A DNA stretch of 64,000 bases from Kappaphycus alvarezii (taxonomy: Eukaryota > Rhodophyta > Florideophyceae > Gigartinales > Solieriaceae): contig NADL03000784.1 in NCBI GenBank assembly GCA_002205965.3, positions 1,240,001 through 1,304,000 of the forward strand. The letters run 5' to 3'. Below the pieces are notes generated by a model. It had not been told where the DNA came from. It did no database searches and saw nothing but the letters and a program-made list of their open reading frames with translations. Both the position numbers and the translations under genes were made by a program. Positions 10,034 through 22,200 of the stretch are shown in pieces. Position 1 is the stretch's first letter, and the number at the start of each line of letters is the position of its first letter.

Positions 10034-11626
10034 TCATTGTTCACCTTCATCTTCAATTCCAGCTTCATCCTCCTGTACTGCACTCGAATAGTAGATGCCA
10101 GATGACATGACATGTGCCACGCTACCCTGCCGGTAATCAATATTGCCCTCTGTACTTTCAATGTCGAGCTCCCCATGAAACCTATCGCAGGCTGCAATTA
10201 ATGCTTCCCTCGTGTTCAGTCCAAAAGCTTCCAAAGTTGGACGACTTAACAAGGCCTCCTTCATTGGTTTCGTGGCCACACTTTATGTCAGGTTACGCAA
10301 CGTGAGTGTGTTTCCATGGCGTATGTGCAGCTGCAAGTTAATCTTGACTGCCATTTCGCTTTTAACGAAAATGTTTTCATCCTTTTCAGATGTCGAAACG
10401 GCTAATTCATACCTCCTTGGTGCTGCAAACCGCGTCACAGTGATATCCGCTTTGCGCGATACTAAATCAGCCAAAATATCTGGTGGCAACAGGTTACTGT
10501 CCGAGCCACTGTCTGCACAGAGTTTCAGAGTTACCTTCCCCGCAAATGTCGCGTCCACAAGTGCGCTGTTGGAGCCTGTAGACGTTTTGACATCCTTTCT
10601 TACAGCTTTACCAGCATGTTGCTTCTTTGACTTGTGTTCTTCCAACAACTTGTCACGGACACCTTGGTCCGTACAAAACTTGCAGTCATTGATATAGTGG
10701 TGGTATCCTTTCTCCTTGCAATGAGGGAAGAGACAAATAGGCTTCCTCCGCCCTTTTCCAGAGGATCCTCTTCCATCCGAAGATCCCAAATGACTTGAAT
10801 CTTTGCTCTCCTTGGATTCCTTATTCGAGCCACTTCCCTTCGATCCCAGAGAAGCCTTGCTTCCGCCCGTGGAGCCACGAGGAAATTCCCTGTCGTTTGA
10901 AAGTCTGCTACGCTCAACGTGAATAGCTTGTTCTTCCAGATATTTGATAAACGCCTTGACATCCTCCCTTAAATTCGGACGATATTCAAGGTCCTTTTCG
11001 ACGATGTTTTTGAGAAGCACAGGATGGATGAATTCCGTCAAATGTGCGACTGTTTTCTTAGAGTTCGTGTCCTTGAATGCGCCGTATCCAATATTCTCCA
11101 TCCGTTCCATGTAGTCCAAAGCATAGTGACGGATTCTCATCCGTGGGTCTTCGATGTGGCTAGGCATTCGCATCCCAACCAACGCTGCCTCAATGACCTT
11201 AGCATCAGGCTCCTTCGATCGCGCTTCCCCGAATACCGCGTCTACTTCAGCCTCAATGTGTTCAGAGGTCAAGTCCTTGACATCCACACCGGGAGCGATT
11301 GTGTCGAACATACCCAGGAAATGCATTCCTCTCAGAACATGGGGTTTTATAAAAACCATGTAACTTGAAACCGACATCGAAGGTACCTGTTTGAGTTTCT
11401 CCTCGACGTCAAGCTCATATGCTTCTCTGGCATCCACGAAATTGATGAGATCCTTCGGGTCGAGATTCTTGAGTATAGCGTGACTGACAGCCTTGAATAC
11501 TACAGATTCGTTACACTCTGGCCGATGGATGATGTCATCCCCTGTAGTACACACTGCGCCATCTTCGGCGCCAGCACCATCTTCCGACTTCTGAATACCC
11601 AAAGAAGCCAATTCCCTTCTTGACAT
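10034..11626 (-). pseudogene. gag with zinc knuckle and protease region (fossil)
   Basis: The longest uninterrupted minus-strand frame here is 447 codons. It begins with a helical gag-like region (residues about 60-230). A Ser/Gly/Lys-rich linker follows (about 240-300), then a zinc-knuckle-like CLFPHCKEKGYHHYINDCKFC region (about residues 308-328). Near the C terminus is LCADSGSDSNLLPPDIL, where the DSGS motif and following hydrophobics fit a retropepsin active site. Downstream sequence to 10034 is a poorly conserved linker toward RT. On this strand it begins about 50 bp inside the 5' LTR. A shorter open frame (11535-11816) starts within that LTR and reads out of it. Confidence 0.8.
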
Positions 11627-11675
11627 AAAGTAGAAGAGGGTGACGGTCGAATTGCTTCCGCGGAACAGTTATAAC

Positions 11676-12007
11676 TGTAGCCTTCCGACGGCCACAAGCT
11701 TCAAATGTAGGGTGAATGAACTTCTTCGATGGTTCCATCCTTTTACTTTGTTCTGGGGTGTACGCACTTAAATACTGTGCTGTGTATCTACTCACGTAGA
11801 TACTGCATCTACTCACGTAGATACTGCAATATCACTCCCCACGGGAAATGATTTCATCAGTACAGGGAGTATGTCGAGGACATGTAATTAAGAAAAAAAA
11901 TTACTCCCCCTTAAAGAGATATAGGACATTACCTGTCATCAAATAATAAACCTCTCCCTGTCTGATCAACATCTCCCTATTTGGCGCAAAGCGTGTTCAT
12001 GGCTACA
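11676..12007 (-). repeat. 5' LTR of the Ty3/gypsy element
   Basis: It is bounded by TGTAGCC...GGCTACA, perfect 7-bp inverted termini with TG/CA ends. It matches 3991-4321 at all but about four positions, which indicates a recent insertion. The same double 21-bp near-palindromic repeat occurs at 11786-11827. I could not identify a convincing tRNA primer-binding site in the minus-strand sequence that follows (GTTATAACTGTTCCGCGG). Confidence 0.92.
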
Positions 12008-12011
12008 GTGC
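12008..12011. repeat. target-site duplication, right copy (GTGC)
   Basis: This GTGC abuts the outer end of the 5' LTR and repeats 3987-3990. Confidence 0.7.
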
Positions 12012-12090
12012 GCCTCAAGGGCTGGCTCAAAGGCTTCCATCAGGCATGATGCATTGGACATCACTGCTGCTGCCATCATGAACCATAAAA
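12012..12090 (+). repeat. flank of the retrotransposon target, similar to 2752-2807
   Basis: The block CATCAGGCATGATGCATTGG then ACATCACTGCTGCTGCCATC resembles CATCAAGCAGGCCGCATTGG then ACATGACAGCTGCTGTGGCG at 2760-2799. Translated in one frame the two give ALDITAAAIMNH and ALDMTAAVASKH. This suggests that both come from one older protein-coding repeat family, of which the retrotransposon interrupted one copy. I do not recognise the family. Confidence 0.45.
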
Positions 12091-15000
12091 TAGAACAGTT
12101 TTACATCTTCTGTATTTATGGCTCTAACTTCAATGGTACCGTTTACCAGCTATTGGCTCCTGGATGAATATCATAAAATCTGTTAGAAATGTATGGAATC
12201 AGAATATTCTTGATAGAACACCATTTTGCGTCTTTTGGCGGGGGACACACCGCTAAGAATAATGGAAAACGGCATATTCATTACTGACCAAGTTGATGGG
12301 GCTTAATAAAGATCGTAGAAATGGGCCAAAAGTAATGAAATTCGTTACCAAATTTTAGGTTTCTATATCTTTCAATCTTTCAGCCTTTTCTATCTATCTT
12401 TCTATGGCATTCTATAATTTTCCCTTTTTCAGACACATTAGCCTACTTCTCAGAGCTATTTCAGCCCAGAAGTCCGAAACAAGGCCCCTTTTAGTTCAAA
12501 ACAACCCCTTCCACGAAGAATGAACCCATTTGACTCGAAATGAGATACAAATGGGACTTGAATAACTCTTGAATCTTTCGAGCATACTAGGGAGGAATTC
12601 AAGCCCCTCTATGTATACTAGTGTGATATTTTCTCGTAGGCTATTCTTGAAACAGTTTCTTATGAAGACTGTGTTGTTCAGAGATTAATATTCGAATATG
12701 ACTTCCAGATTGCATTTCATAACATACAGAATGATTATACTTAATTTGATACAACGAAAAATCTGTTGACACTGAGTTTATTTTTATTAAGCGTTTCAAA
12801 ATTGTTAAAAAATACAGGAAGTAACCAATAAAAAGTGGTTTGCAGTTTTATCCCGTCTTGTGTATTTTTGGAATTCACAGCAGTTGCTCGAAAGTTTCAT
12901 TCAAATCCTCTTGAAGCTGTAAACTGGCACGGGCACAGGAAATTTGTATTTGAAACTTATATTTAAAGCAGATGTCCTTGTTTCAGTCATATATCTTCAC
13001 GTTCTATTCGGAAGTAACCATTTATTTGACATCGATCTTTTTTCTCTGAGTAATAGTTGCTTCTAGGACTGATTGTGTCGCGTTCCATCTCATTTTCCTT
13101 CATTTGTAGAACAGAATAGATCATGTATTTGAATATGAGACTGATATAGACTATTTAGCTCCCCAAATTTATTCTTACGTATTGCAAAGAGTTTACATGC
13201 ACTATTTTATTGTTATAGAAAAATCAAAAGAATCTATTTCTATAATTTTACGAGCATTTCGCTTTATTACATACATTTAGGTCCATTTAGCACGTAATAA
13301 TTTATATTTTCTTCCTTCTGGCCGCTATTAACCTAATTTGTTTGTTCCTGTGAGTGACAACTCCCCTTTTCCGTTGACAATGTATGTAAAACTTCCTCTT
13401 AGTTTCTATTAAGGGGACTAAATTCGAAGTTTATGTATAGGAAGAGATAGATCTTGAGCAATGGAAGACACCGTAGCGATTTGCTCGGGCGTAGTTTTTT
13501 GTACATTTTTTCACAATTATTGAGGTATTTATTTAAATTGTTTTCGAACCATTGTTCAATATTAGGTTTATATTCATGCCAATACGATATGATATTTCTG
13601 AAATCAAATATGTGCAAATGGGAAGTCGTAGATCTGATCATTCTGCAAAAATGATACTGCAGAGAACCAAGCCATTCCGATGCCGTTTAATGTACTCATC
13701 TCAGAAGGATTACGTACATTAGTTGATAATTGTATCCCTAAGACAGTAAAATAACTGAAAGAAGTTCACAAGGGTTCAACAGTATCGTCTTGTGAAATTG
13801 AAAAGATGCAAAAGCGATTATCCCTTTCCGTTTTGGAAGAAAATAAGTGAAGAACAATATACCTCTTCTAGGGAATATTGTGAAAATATAACAAAAATTA
13901 TACAGCAGTGCCCTTAAGATTGATTTACTTTAAATTTACGGGAACGAAAGCAAAGAGTTTTGTAGAAATACTTATTGCATCCGTACAAAGCGCGTCTCTC
14001 TTACTTTTAAAATATTTTCGAAGATCGCTGATTAAATCATTGACTATCTCAGATTCTCTATAGTGGTAATAGAAGATCAAAATAGACAGTGTTCAAAAAA
14101 GAATTATCAGAGTTATCTGATAGCATTACAGAAGAATATTTAGTTGATAAAGGAAATGTAAGGAATAACGCCCTTAAATAATAATTGACCCAAAAACCGA
14201 CTTCTGTTACGAAAAAACAATTTTACTCCACTTATTTAGTATCCTTGATGGACTAATTCTCGCTGGACGCCGGGTAACAATTCTATTTGCTCAAATACTA
14301 ACATAAAAAAAGATACTGAATAAATGAATACGATGTGTTCATTAATTGAGAATAACCACGAATTAAGTTCTAGGAAAGGTATAACGAAAAAAAGAAACAG
14401 ACTAACCGTAGCGGTTTGGGGTTACCGAGGTACTATTGACTCCGGTCATTGCGGAATCTTCGCAAAATAGATTGGACTACTTTTTCAGATTTAAGCAGCT
14501 TCGGTTACGTCTGCAATGTGAGGTAATGCAACCGAAAAAATATTGTCACATTTTTGTCGTGCATTTCTCAAGAATTAAAGATTTAATTCACCTAAAAAGC
14601 TCTTATAAACTCAATTTATGTCGTTATAGATTCAGTGTAGTATGCCAACTCCTACGGCGCGAATAAAAAGAATTCAGTTTAACTAATAAAGATCAAATTG
14701 GAAATTATATCTACCTAACAAATATTCCATGGAAAAATGGGTTTCTGAAGTATATGAGATGATATAGAAACAACATTTTAAAAATTTGTTCTCAGTTCTT
14801 GTAGTATTCGTAAAGAACATGTCCAAACAATAAATATCTAAAATATAACATCAGAATCTGTTGATTGAGCTCTCAATGTTCTTACTATGTAATCTCAAGG
14901 CGTAGAACTCCTTTATATATTTAAATGTTGCAAATTGCGAACGCAATCTTGGATCATCCATCTACTTTTCTGGTTTCTACTGATTTAAAGGCGGCCGAAC

Positions 15001-16120
15001 ATTTTAGTGGTTAATTCTATGATTAAAATTTGAAAATCATTTTACAGTAAGTCAAGAGTATATGACTTTGAAGCCAGTAATTTACGAAAAAAGGTCTGCA
15101 GCGACGAATTTAATTTCAAACTCTGCACTGTTTTGTTGACAAGTGTCTAGGAGGTATGTGTGTATCTTTCTTCATCACAAAACCGCCCTTTATTAACTCA
15201 AGCCCGATATAAAATTCGGTAAACCATCAGACCAACATAGGGGCCAAATTATCCGCGAGACTCCACTCGCTATAAGATCTGAGTCATATGCAGCAAATGA
15301 ATATGTAGAAATAATCTGGCTAAACGAAGATGGAAAGAAAGGCCAAAAATATAAATTCAGATAGATGAAATAATATCCCGTCTACACAGAGAACATGAAA
15401 AGAAAATTCAGAAACGATTGTCTTGAAGAATCTAGGTAAATGTACACGGGACAAGAAAGACAAAACGATGACAATGCTAACCAACTGCAGCGTTCAATTC
15501 TGTGATGTATGATTGCACAGAATAGATATTAATGTTATCAGAGCATATCAAAAATAAGATCATCATATGAAAAATCATATATGTGGAAATTTAGCGCATA
15601 AAAAGGGGCTACCTAAACAAAAAATAGCTGAAAAAGGATTAAATAAACATCCAGACCGAGGAAAACCGTAGAAATATGTAAGGATTGCGGAGCTTACATC
15701 CTAAATTTTTCCCTATAGTTTGAACGTTGTTTAAGTACAAATAAATTCACCCAAAATTCATTTGAAGTTTCCTATTCAAGAAAAAATGACAATGAAAACC
15801 GTTCTGAAGCTTAAAAAACATTAATCACTGAATTAGTACTCAGATAACCTAAATATACTTTAAAAGGAGATAGAAAAGAGTGTAGAGAGGAATATTTACG
15901 TGGAGTTTGTCCGCGAAATGAAAGAGGAAATGAGAGATAAAAATGAGCTCCAGGATGTGTGTATTGGCCAATATTGTCTTACTTTGTTAGAATTAGAAAG
16001 GTAAAGTAGAGGTACAGTAGCTGGCATCGACCGACAAAGAAAGGCATTGTCTACCTACAGTAGTTGAATTTAACCATATAAAGCTTCTGCTGACGCGAAT
16101 TATGTGGCTACGGTTCAATT
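12091..16120. other. AT-rich tract, no gene seen
   Basis: Base composition drops sharply at about 12.1 kb and stop codons become dense in all frames. The longest open frames (65-80 codons, at 13399-13654 and 14436-14666) are low-complexity hydrophobic or basic readings without motifs. I see no RNA gene and no clear repeat. Very old, saturated transposon DNA is the likeliest content, but this is inference. Confidence 0.5.
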
Positions 16121-16445
16121 TGTTTGTTTGTTAGTTATTTCTGTTGTACTGTATGCTGTCAGTTGGATCACAGCCTACAGCTAATCTGAGTACCTCTGGT
16201 ACAGCCCTCTACAGTATAAAATAGTAGTTGTACCGCACTTCCCCCTGCACCACCACCACTAACAACATCATCAAACAAAAACACCTGAACGAAACTCCTC
16301 ACATGCGGCAGTAAACCGACCGAAAATACCCGCGGGAACATCGTAAGTGTCTACCTCACCTGAATAGCTGAAGAAGTTCTTAAAGGGACGCACGTTCCCT
16401 TCCCCGATTCGACCGGGGGCGAAACCACATGCTTGTATTCAACAA
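16121..16445 (+). other. GC-richer patch, possible solo LTR
   Basis: The patch stands out from its AT-rich surroundings. It starts in TGTTTGTTTGTTAG, has a TATAAAATAG box at about 16216-16225, and then a C-rich leader-like stretch with CACCACCACCAC. Near 16381-16420 it has two adjacent hairpins (AAGGGA..TCCCTT and CCCCG..CGGGG), and it ends TTCAACA. TGTT/AACA-type ends, TATA box and size of about 320 bp would fit a solo LTR. No flanking duplication is evident and no second copy is in the window, so this is tentative. Confidence 0.25.
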
Positions 16446-16827
16446 AAGGGTTTTTTCAGTTCAAATTTTACTGAGTTGAAAGAGAGTTCATTAAATAAAA
16501 AGAAGTTTTTTAGTTGAATTAAGAGCTGAAAATATTAGAAAAGTCGCAAAAATACGCTGTAAAAGTACAAAACAACACCGTAGTGGTGCTCATATGATTT
16601 AGGTAACTCGTAAAAGGACACTGCCCTTAGATTATCACTATGAGTTGATAAGACTGTTCAGAGATGTGAATAAAACACTATTCAAAAATTTTAAGGTTTC
16701 ATCCAGACGGGAATTAAACATGAAAAATTCTTCAAGCATTGGCAGAATGTCCGGAATACACACAGACTACCATGTAAGTGTTATAATATTAGTCTTTTAT
16801 TTTGGTCAACGAGTCGGGCTGGGACTC
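16446..16827. other. spacer with 3' flank of LINE-like element
   Basis: AT-rich. Read on the minus strand, the stretch just after the RT element's stop holds CCAAAATAAAAG (16793-16804), an AATAAA-type polyadenylation signal. I see no poly(A) tail and no other gene. Confidence 0.4.
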
Positions 16828-19256
16828 TCAGGCATCAGGGGATGTGAGAGACACGGCCCGGTAGGAGACGGCGTTGGCCGTGAGTTGCAGAACAAGGGAA
16901 GAGAGGATCGTAACGAGTTGGTGGTACTCGTTGTTAGCGGCTGTGCTGCGTCTGATGGCGAAGAATGAGGCGATTTTCCGAGTGCTTCTCGGGCTGACTC
17001 TCCTATTCCTCCGTGGGTGTCGAAGCCAACAGGGAAGAATTTGACTCGCATTTTGGCGCAGAGGTCAGCGTAGTGTGTCCTCTTCTGGACCTCGATGGGC
17101 AAGTTCGCAACCATTGAGGCATTGAGTGAGCTTTGGAGGGCCCTCGCTTTGTAAGGATTTATGAAGAACACATCAATTGCGCATGGTTGGGGAAAAAAGT
17201 TGAGATCATCCATCATGATGTCCATTTCTGCTACGCTCTTGAGGAGGGAGACTGGTTGCAAACGGAAAAGTGAATTTCATATTTGGGTTGAGCAGGACGG
17301 AAGGGTGTCGCAGAAGAGAGTAGAGTTTGTCCCGCAAATGGTTGTGACGTCATAAGAAGCCCTCCATTGAGGGACGATGTGTTCTGTGTCTCCGAAGGGG
17401 CCCAGAGGGGGCTGAGAATGTATTCGAGAGAGGACACGTCGCAGGTATTCTAAATGGCGAGTGAAGACAATGTTGTCGAGGCAGAGGAGGATCATGTAAG
17501 TCCAGATCTCAGGATTGACACGGATAGAATTGCGAGAATCTGGGAGTGCGAGGAATAGTGGGTTGGCAAAGCGGTGTCGGCAAGTTCTATTTCTTGGCAA
17601 CCGGGGTTGTGAAGAGAGGCAGTGTTGAGGCCTGCTCTAGTGGATGGATGTGGTAAAGTCGGATTGGGCGCCGTGGATGGGGCCACTCGAACGAAGGCGG
17701 GTGAGCAGGGTTTGGAGGTGGAGGCGTTCGGGCAGTGCCGGGAGTCAATGCTGGAGGAGGTAGTCGTGGCTTAGCTGGTTGCCCTCGTGATGTCTTATGG
17801 TTTTTGCTCGGTATAAGATCACTAGTCAGACTGCAGGTGCCGAGTAGAGAGCTGAAGTGTGTGGCTGAGGAGACGGATGAGGTAAGTGTGTAACCTAGCT
17901 GGCCCATTGAAAAAGGTAGTGTAGTGCAGAGCCAAGAACTGCCTTGCAGTTCTAAGGTTATCCTTTGGAATGTCCTTCGCAGTTCCAAGTCAAACGTTGT
18001 TGATATAGAGAGGGTTAAGTGTGGCGGGGTGGTCCGTAGGGTGCACATTAGCCTGCATTCGCTTGCGCAGTGGCGGTGCAAGTGGAAAGCTGTTTGAGGA
18101 TGACGCAATTCGAGTAAGGATGCCCGATGTCTCTCGCTGCCTGAAGAGTTCTCCGAGAAGGGTGATACAGCCTTGTACGGTGCTGATTAGTGACTCAAAG
18201 TTGTTCATGGCCTTGTTAGTGACGACTTTGCATGGGAGCTGCGGAAAGTGGGCGTTTCCGAACCACTAGGCTTCTGACTCCTTTGACGAACATGTCGAAG
18301 CAGCTGCCTTCCCTTGAAATAGTTTCCAGCAAAATTGGCCAATATCGAGAAGGACGGATGATTTTGCCGTCGTCTGCACACCATGCCTGCATTACGAGGT
18401 CTGGAGAGGAGCGGTGAAGATAGAGAAGGAATGGGTGGATTCCGATTGCGTAGAGGTCCAAGGCTAGTGGGTCACCCTGGTTTGCGCAGGTCGCATATTG
18501 TAAGATTTTGGGTCCGAAGTAGAGGTTCCAAGGGCGTCCGTATGTAATATGTACGAGTCAGGCAGCTTGTGGAGCGTGCTCGCAGATAGAGCTCAGGAAG
18601 CTGGAACGATCCACTCTGTTAAAGGCGTTAGTAAGGTCTATTTTAAGGAATAAATTACCTTTACCTCGGAGCGCATTTGATGTTATCAAGAGAACGCGAA
18701 TTATAGCCTCTATGCCATTCTTGGAGCCGACAGCGTGCTCCAAAGGTCTAAGGTAAGAGAGAAGCTGGGTATCGCTACTGAGTCTGGCTGCGAGGAGTTG
18801 TGCCACGAAGCATCTGTAAAACAAGACAATTCTGGCGGGGCGCAAGCGATAGGGGTTAGAGGGGCTCTTCGGTATGGTAATAAAAGACGCCCCGGAGAAG
18901 TAGGCTTGTAGTGGGATCGGGACCTTGCCATTTGCCAGGTTGTTGACGAAGACCGTGAATGCGGAAAGTGAATTGGCATAAAATTCCGCTCCTTTCAGAG
19001 CGTGTTCAAGCACACGGAGTATGGAGGGGCGCATTACGTAAGGTCCAGGGGCTGAATGTCGACCCAGGCTTTGGAGGGCTCTTCGGAAGGATCTGGCGAG
19101 GGTTCGCCAGTACAAAACCCGGGCAAGGTGAAGCATCAAGGAGCCGTGGGGGGCGCGGCGACTACTACAGTCCAGTTGCGCGGGAGGGGGGCGTGAATTT
19201 GCGCTGGCTCCGCGCAAGCGCGGGTTCCGAAGGAGGAAGAATGAGAGAGTCAACAA
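16828..19256 (-). pseudogene. LINE-like reverse transcriptase with REL endonuclease, decayed and 5'-truncated
   Basis: This is a non-LTR retrotransposon protein: RT plus a C-terminal restriction-like endonuclease. On the minus strand, 19256-18558 gives the RT palm up to FLKIDLTNAFNRVDR (motif A). After one in-frame stop the same frame gives CANQGDPLALDLYAIGIHP (motif B, QGDPL) and WCADDGKII (motif C, ADD). Other frames continue the thumb: CRLMCTLRTTPPHL near 18060, then FLALPDSRNSIRVNPEIW near 17545. A nuclease-like EMDIMMDD...CAIDVFFINPYKA at about 17222-17132 then ends in a helical QLTANAVSYRA tail and stop at 16828-16830. At least two frameshifts and one or more stops are needed. The 5' end stops abruptly where AT-rich DNA begins, as in 5'-truncated LINEs. 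GC is much higher than in the flanks. The REL assignment rests on layout and the DIxxx...DVxFINP pattern. Confidence 0.8.
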
Positions 19257-22200
19257 GCATAGTTCACGTTAAACATCATATCTACGACTCAAAGATCTAT
19301 AATTTTTTCCCATGTTTGAAAGAGTCTATAAACAGCGAAAAGGAGCTGTTTAAAGTTTTTCTTATACCTTTAAAACAGATTTGAACTATTACTGGTAAAG
19401 ATGTATTATTGGCAACAGAAGCGGAATATTTGTAAGCCGCATCATACGCAATAGAAATACAGAAATGAATCTAGGAGAAATTCAAAGGGTGGAGCAATTG
19501 ACTGATCATCTCTTAAGAATTTTAGAGGGACACGAAGTAGACGGGATTGTAATACTGGCGTTGAAGATTTTAAAATAGGACACAGATTGGCTCGAAATAC
19601 AGCTCTAAAACAGTCAGGATATTAACCCAGAAAAGAAATTTTTACTGTTCATATTATATTCAATCTTTGCGATGGAAATGAGTAAAATATTTGTGATGAT
19701 AAAATGAAAGTATTTATTGCGTAATCATTACCCTTCTTGTTAGTGATTGTACATTATTATACCAGAAAACAAATGTGAACGAAAGTTGATTGAGTCCCAT
19801 TCTGAACTTTTTGAAGTATTATGACTAATCGGCGCCAAATTACTGATTGATTCTGACCATGCAGTTGATGTTTTGGAATGTCTAAAAATATGTTATGCTT
19901 CAGCATCTCAAATTAGACTCAGAATATAATTCCATTCACAATAAGTTTTCACCATCAGGGTTATTCTGGACAAAAATGCTTTGAAAAGAAATAAATCTCT
20001 ACATGAGAGTGTAGTTTTTATATTGAAGGCTTTTATTCGCCTAAATTAGAATAAGAAAGATATTGACTTTAGGCTAAAATATTAAAGAAGAAGAATTAAG
20101 ATCCAAAGAAACTAAAAAAGTAAGAATAATTGGACCAAAACTATTTTTGGATCCTTCAAAATCCTTCTCACGCTCTGGATTATGTCCTTTACCGATATTT
20201 TATCAAGTTCATTTCCGGTACATCTTGTCTTTGATGTAATTATTACTTCCAATTAATTGATTTTAATTCACTTGCAAGTTTTTGAATAACTGAATTTGAC
20301 ATGAATGAAAACTATTCTTAATGATAACAGTGATACTTGTTGTGGATACCAGGAATTAATTCCTCTATTTGGACAGAGGATCTGTCCGCAGTGTTTTCTT
20401 CAGAATATATCTCAGTACCGCATTTGAGGATGATGCATGGAGTCAAATGATGATTAAAATGCTACATAAACTGGAAAAGTGGAGTACGAGATTTCAACTA
20501 CAGTCTTTAAGGATCACGATATTCGCGTATTTTCGTCATAAATTTTAAAAATCCCATAAACCATGAAGATTTATTGCAGTCATATACGACTTAGAGTCCG
20601 TGCGCAGTAATACGATTTTTATTGATGAAATGTTTAGTCAAAGTAAAACAGGGTTGAGGAAGATAGTGGAAACTATAATGGTTGTTTACTGGGATATTCA
20701 GAGGAGAGAAGGACGCACAAAAAACCGAATACCTGCCATCAATCGGTACATATATCTTCTTGCGTCATGGAATGGTTAATAAATTATTGCAGTTGCTGAA
20801 TTAATTGCTGTGGGAAAAACTTGCAGTGAAAAATACCAATGGTAGATTGACTGAAGACGAAACTTTACTGAAACTGATATCAATTGGGACTAACAAGGGG
20901 CAATTGCTGTGATATTTTGTAATAACGCCATAAATTGAAAAATGCTCCCTCAATACTACTAATCCTGAAACAGGTGAATTTTAATCCATCTACTGTAGGC
21001 TATTTGTTGGATTGAGTACATTTTTTCAGAAGGAACATTTCTACTCTCTACGGTGTTTATAATCATGGAGAAACAGAAGGATAAATATCTACTCGAATTT
21101 AATGAAGTATAAATTTCCTTTAACACAAGATAACATTGAATTAACAAATAAAATGTATTCAGATTCAGGAAATTTGTCCCAAATAATGGATTATGCAAAA
21201 AAATTGTTTCAAGCAACCTTTAGTTCCAAGAGCAGCCTTGAAAACGATTGGTCTATTAATGGTCTGCCAAAGGGCGTTATTAGAGTCCAGTGGATTGACA
21301 ATTCTTTATAGTTCTGAGCAGTAATTTAGTCGACCAAAATTCAGATAAATGTTTCAATTATGTATATCTGATGGCTTTAACTAACATTGAAACAATATAT
21401 ATGTCAGGAAAGGCACTCTGAATTGGCCTCCAAAAAGATCGTAATAAAATACATTTGGATGAAAAGAAATAAAGTGATTAAACATTCATGGAATTTTCTT
21501 CCATCGAAGTGCTGGGAATTTGAGTAATAGTTGAAAAGAAGGATATGGAGTCTGTGGAGGCTGTAGTCAATCAATCAGTATGTGTTAAAGAAACTTCATT
21601 CTGATTTGGTGCATGTAGATCAAATCATTTGAAATTTGCTGAAGGTAAATGTTCGGAATTTCAAATGTATGTAATAACAACACAAAAAAATCCTTAAGCC
21701 TTGAAGGATGACAATTAAAGCGTTACTTTTCGACTTAATACGGTGAGGATGTTTAAAGATACAGTAAAATAGCTGAATGATCCTACAGGACCTACCACAG
21801 AAAACTTACAAAGAGAAAAAGATAAACATTCGGTAGAAATTTATGTTATATTACTAACAATTGGTACTTTTATACTTCAAATAGATAAAATAGGATGAAA
21901 GATGTGGAATAAATATTATTGCAAAAAATATAGATCAAGAAATTAGTCGAGAATACCGACAAATAAAAGGAGAGCTAGAATGGCGTCTCTCGAGAAGACC
22001 CCAGGCTTGGTTCAGCAGTAGATTATAAGATATTAGTTGTATCCAATAAAACATTTGAGATAATTAAAAACCTTTAAAAGAAGTGATTTAAAATCTAGGG
22101 CGTCCAATGTAAATAAAGAAAGTTGAGCAATTTAGACGAAAGGATCTATAATAATAACCATTAAAAGTACATAATCATAAAAAGGTTGGAAACTAGCGTC

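Larger units (their letters stand above)
3991..12007 (-). mobile_element. Ty3/gypsy LTR retrotransposon, broken, with nested piggyBac
   Basis: This is a minus-strand element with 331-332 bp LTRs at 3991-4321 and 11676-12007. Its length without the nested DNA transposon is about 5.5 kb. In transcription order it shows gag with a zinc knuckle, an aspartic protease motif, reverse transcriptase, RNase H, integrase and a chromodomain. That order (RT and RNase H before integrase, with a terminal chromodomain) is the Ty3/gypsy chromovirus layout. A 4-bp direct repeat, GTGC, flanks it at 3987-3990 and 12008-12011. The LTRs differ at only about four positions, so the insertion is young. The coding region is nonetheless broken, with of the order of ten interruptions besides the piggyBac insertion. 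I treat it as a fossil. Confidence 0.92.

Noticed and set aside
10212-10697. 161-codon plus-strand frame and others opposite the gag region
   Set aside because: These are shadows of the minus-strand gag, which has clear zinc-knuckle and protease motifs.
16395-16425. tRNA T-arm-like hairpin (CCCCG loop CGGGG)
   Set aside because: The loop is not in register with TTCGANY, and no acceptor, D or anticodon arms can be placed around it on either strand.
17587-17900. Pro-rich minus-strand reading as a separate protein
   Set aside because: It is a continuation of the RT-element frame into a wrong frame. The conserved thumb motif ends before it and resumes in another frame.
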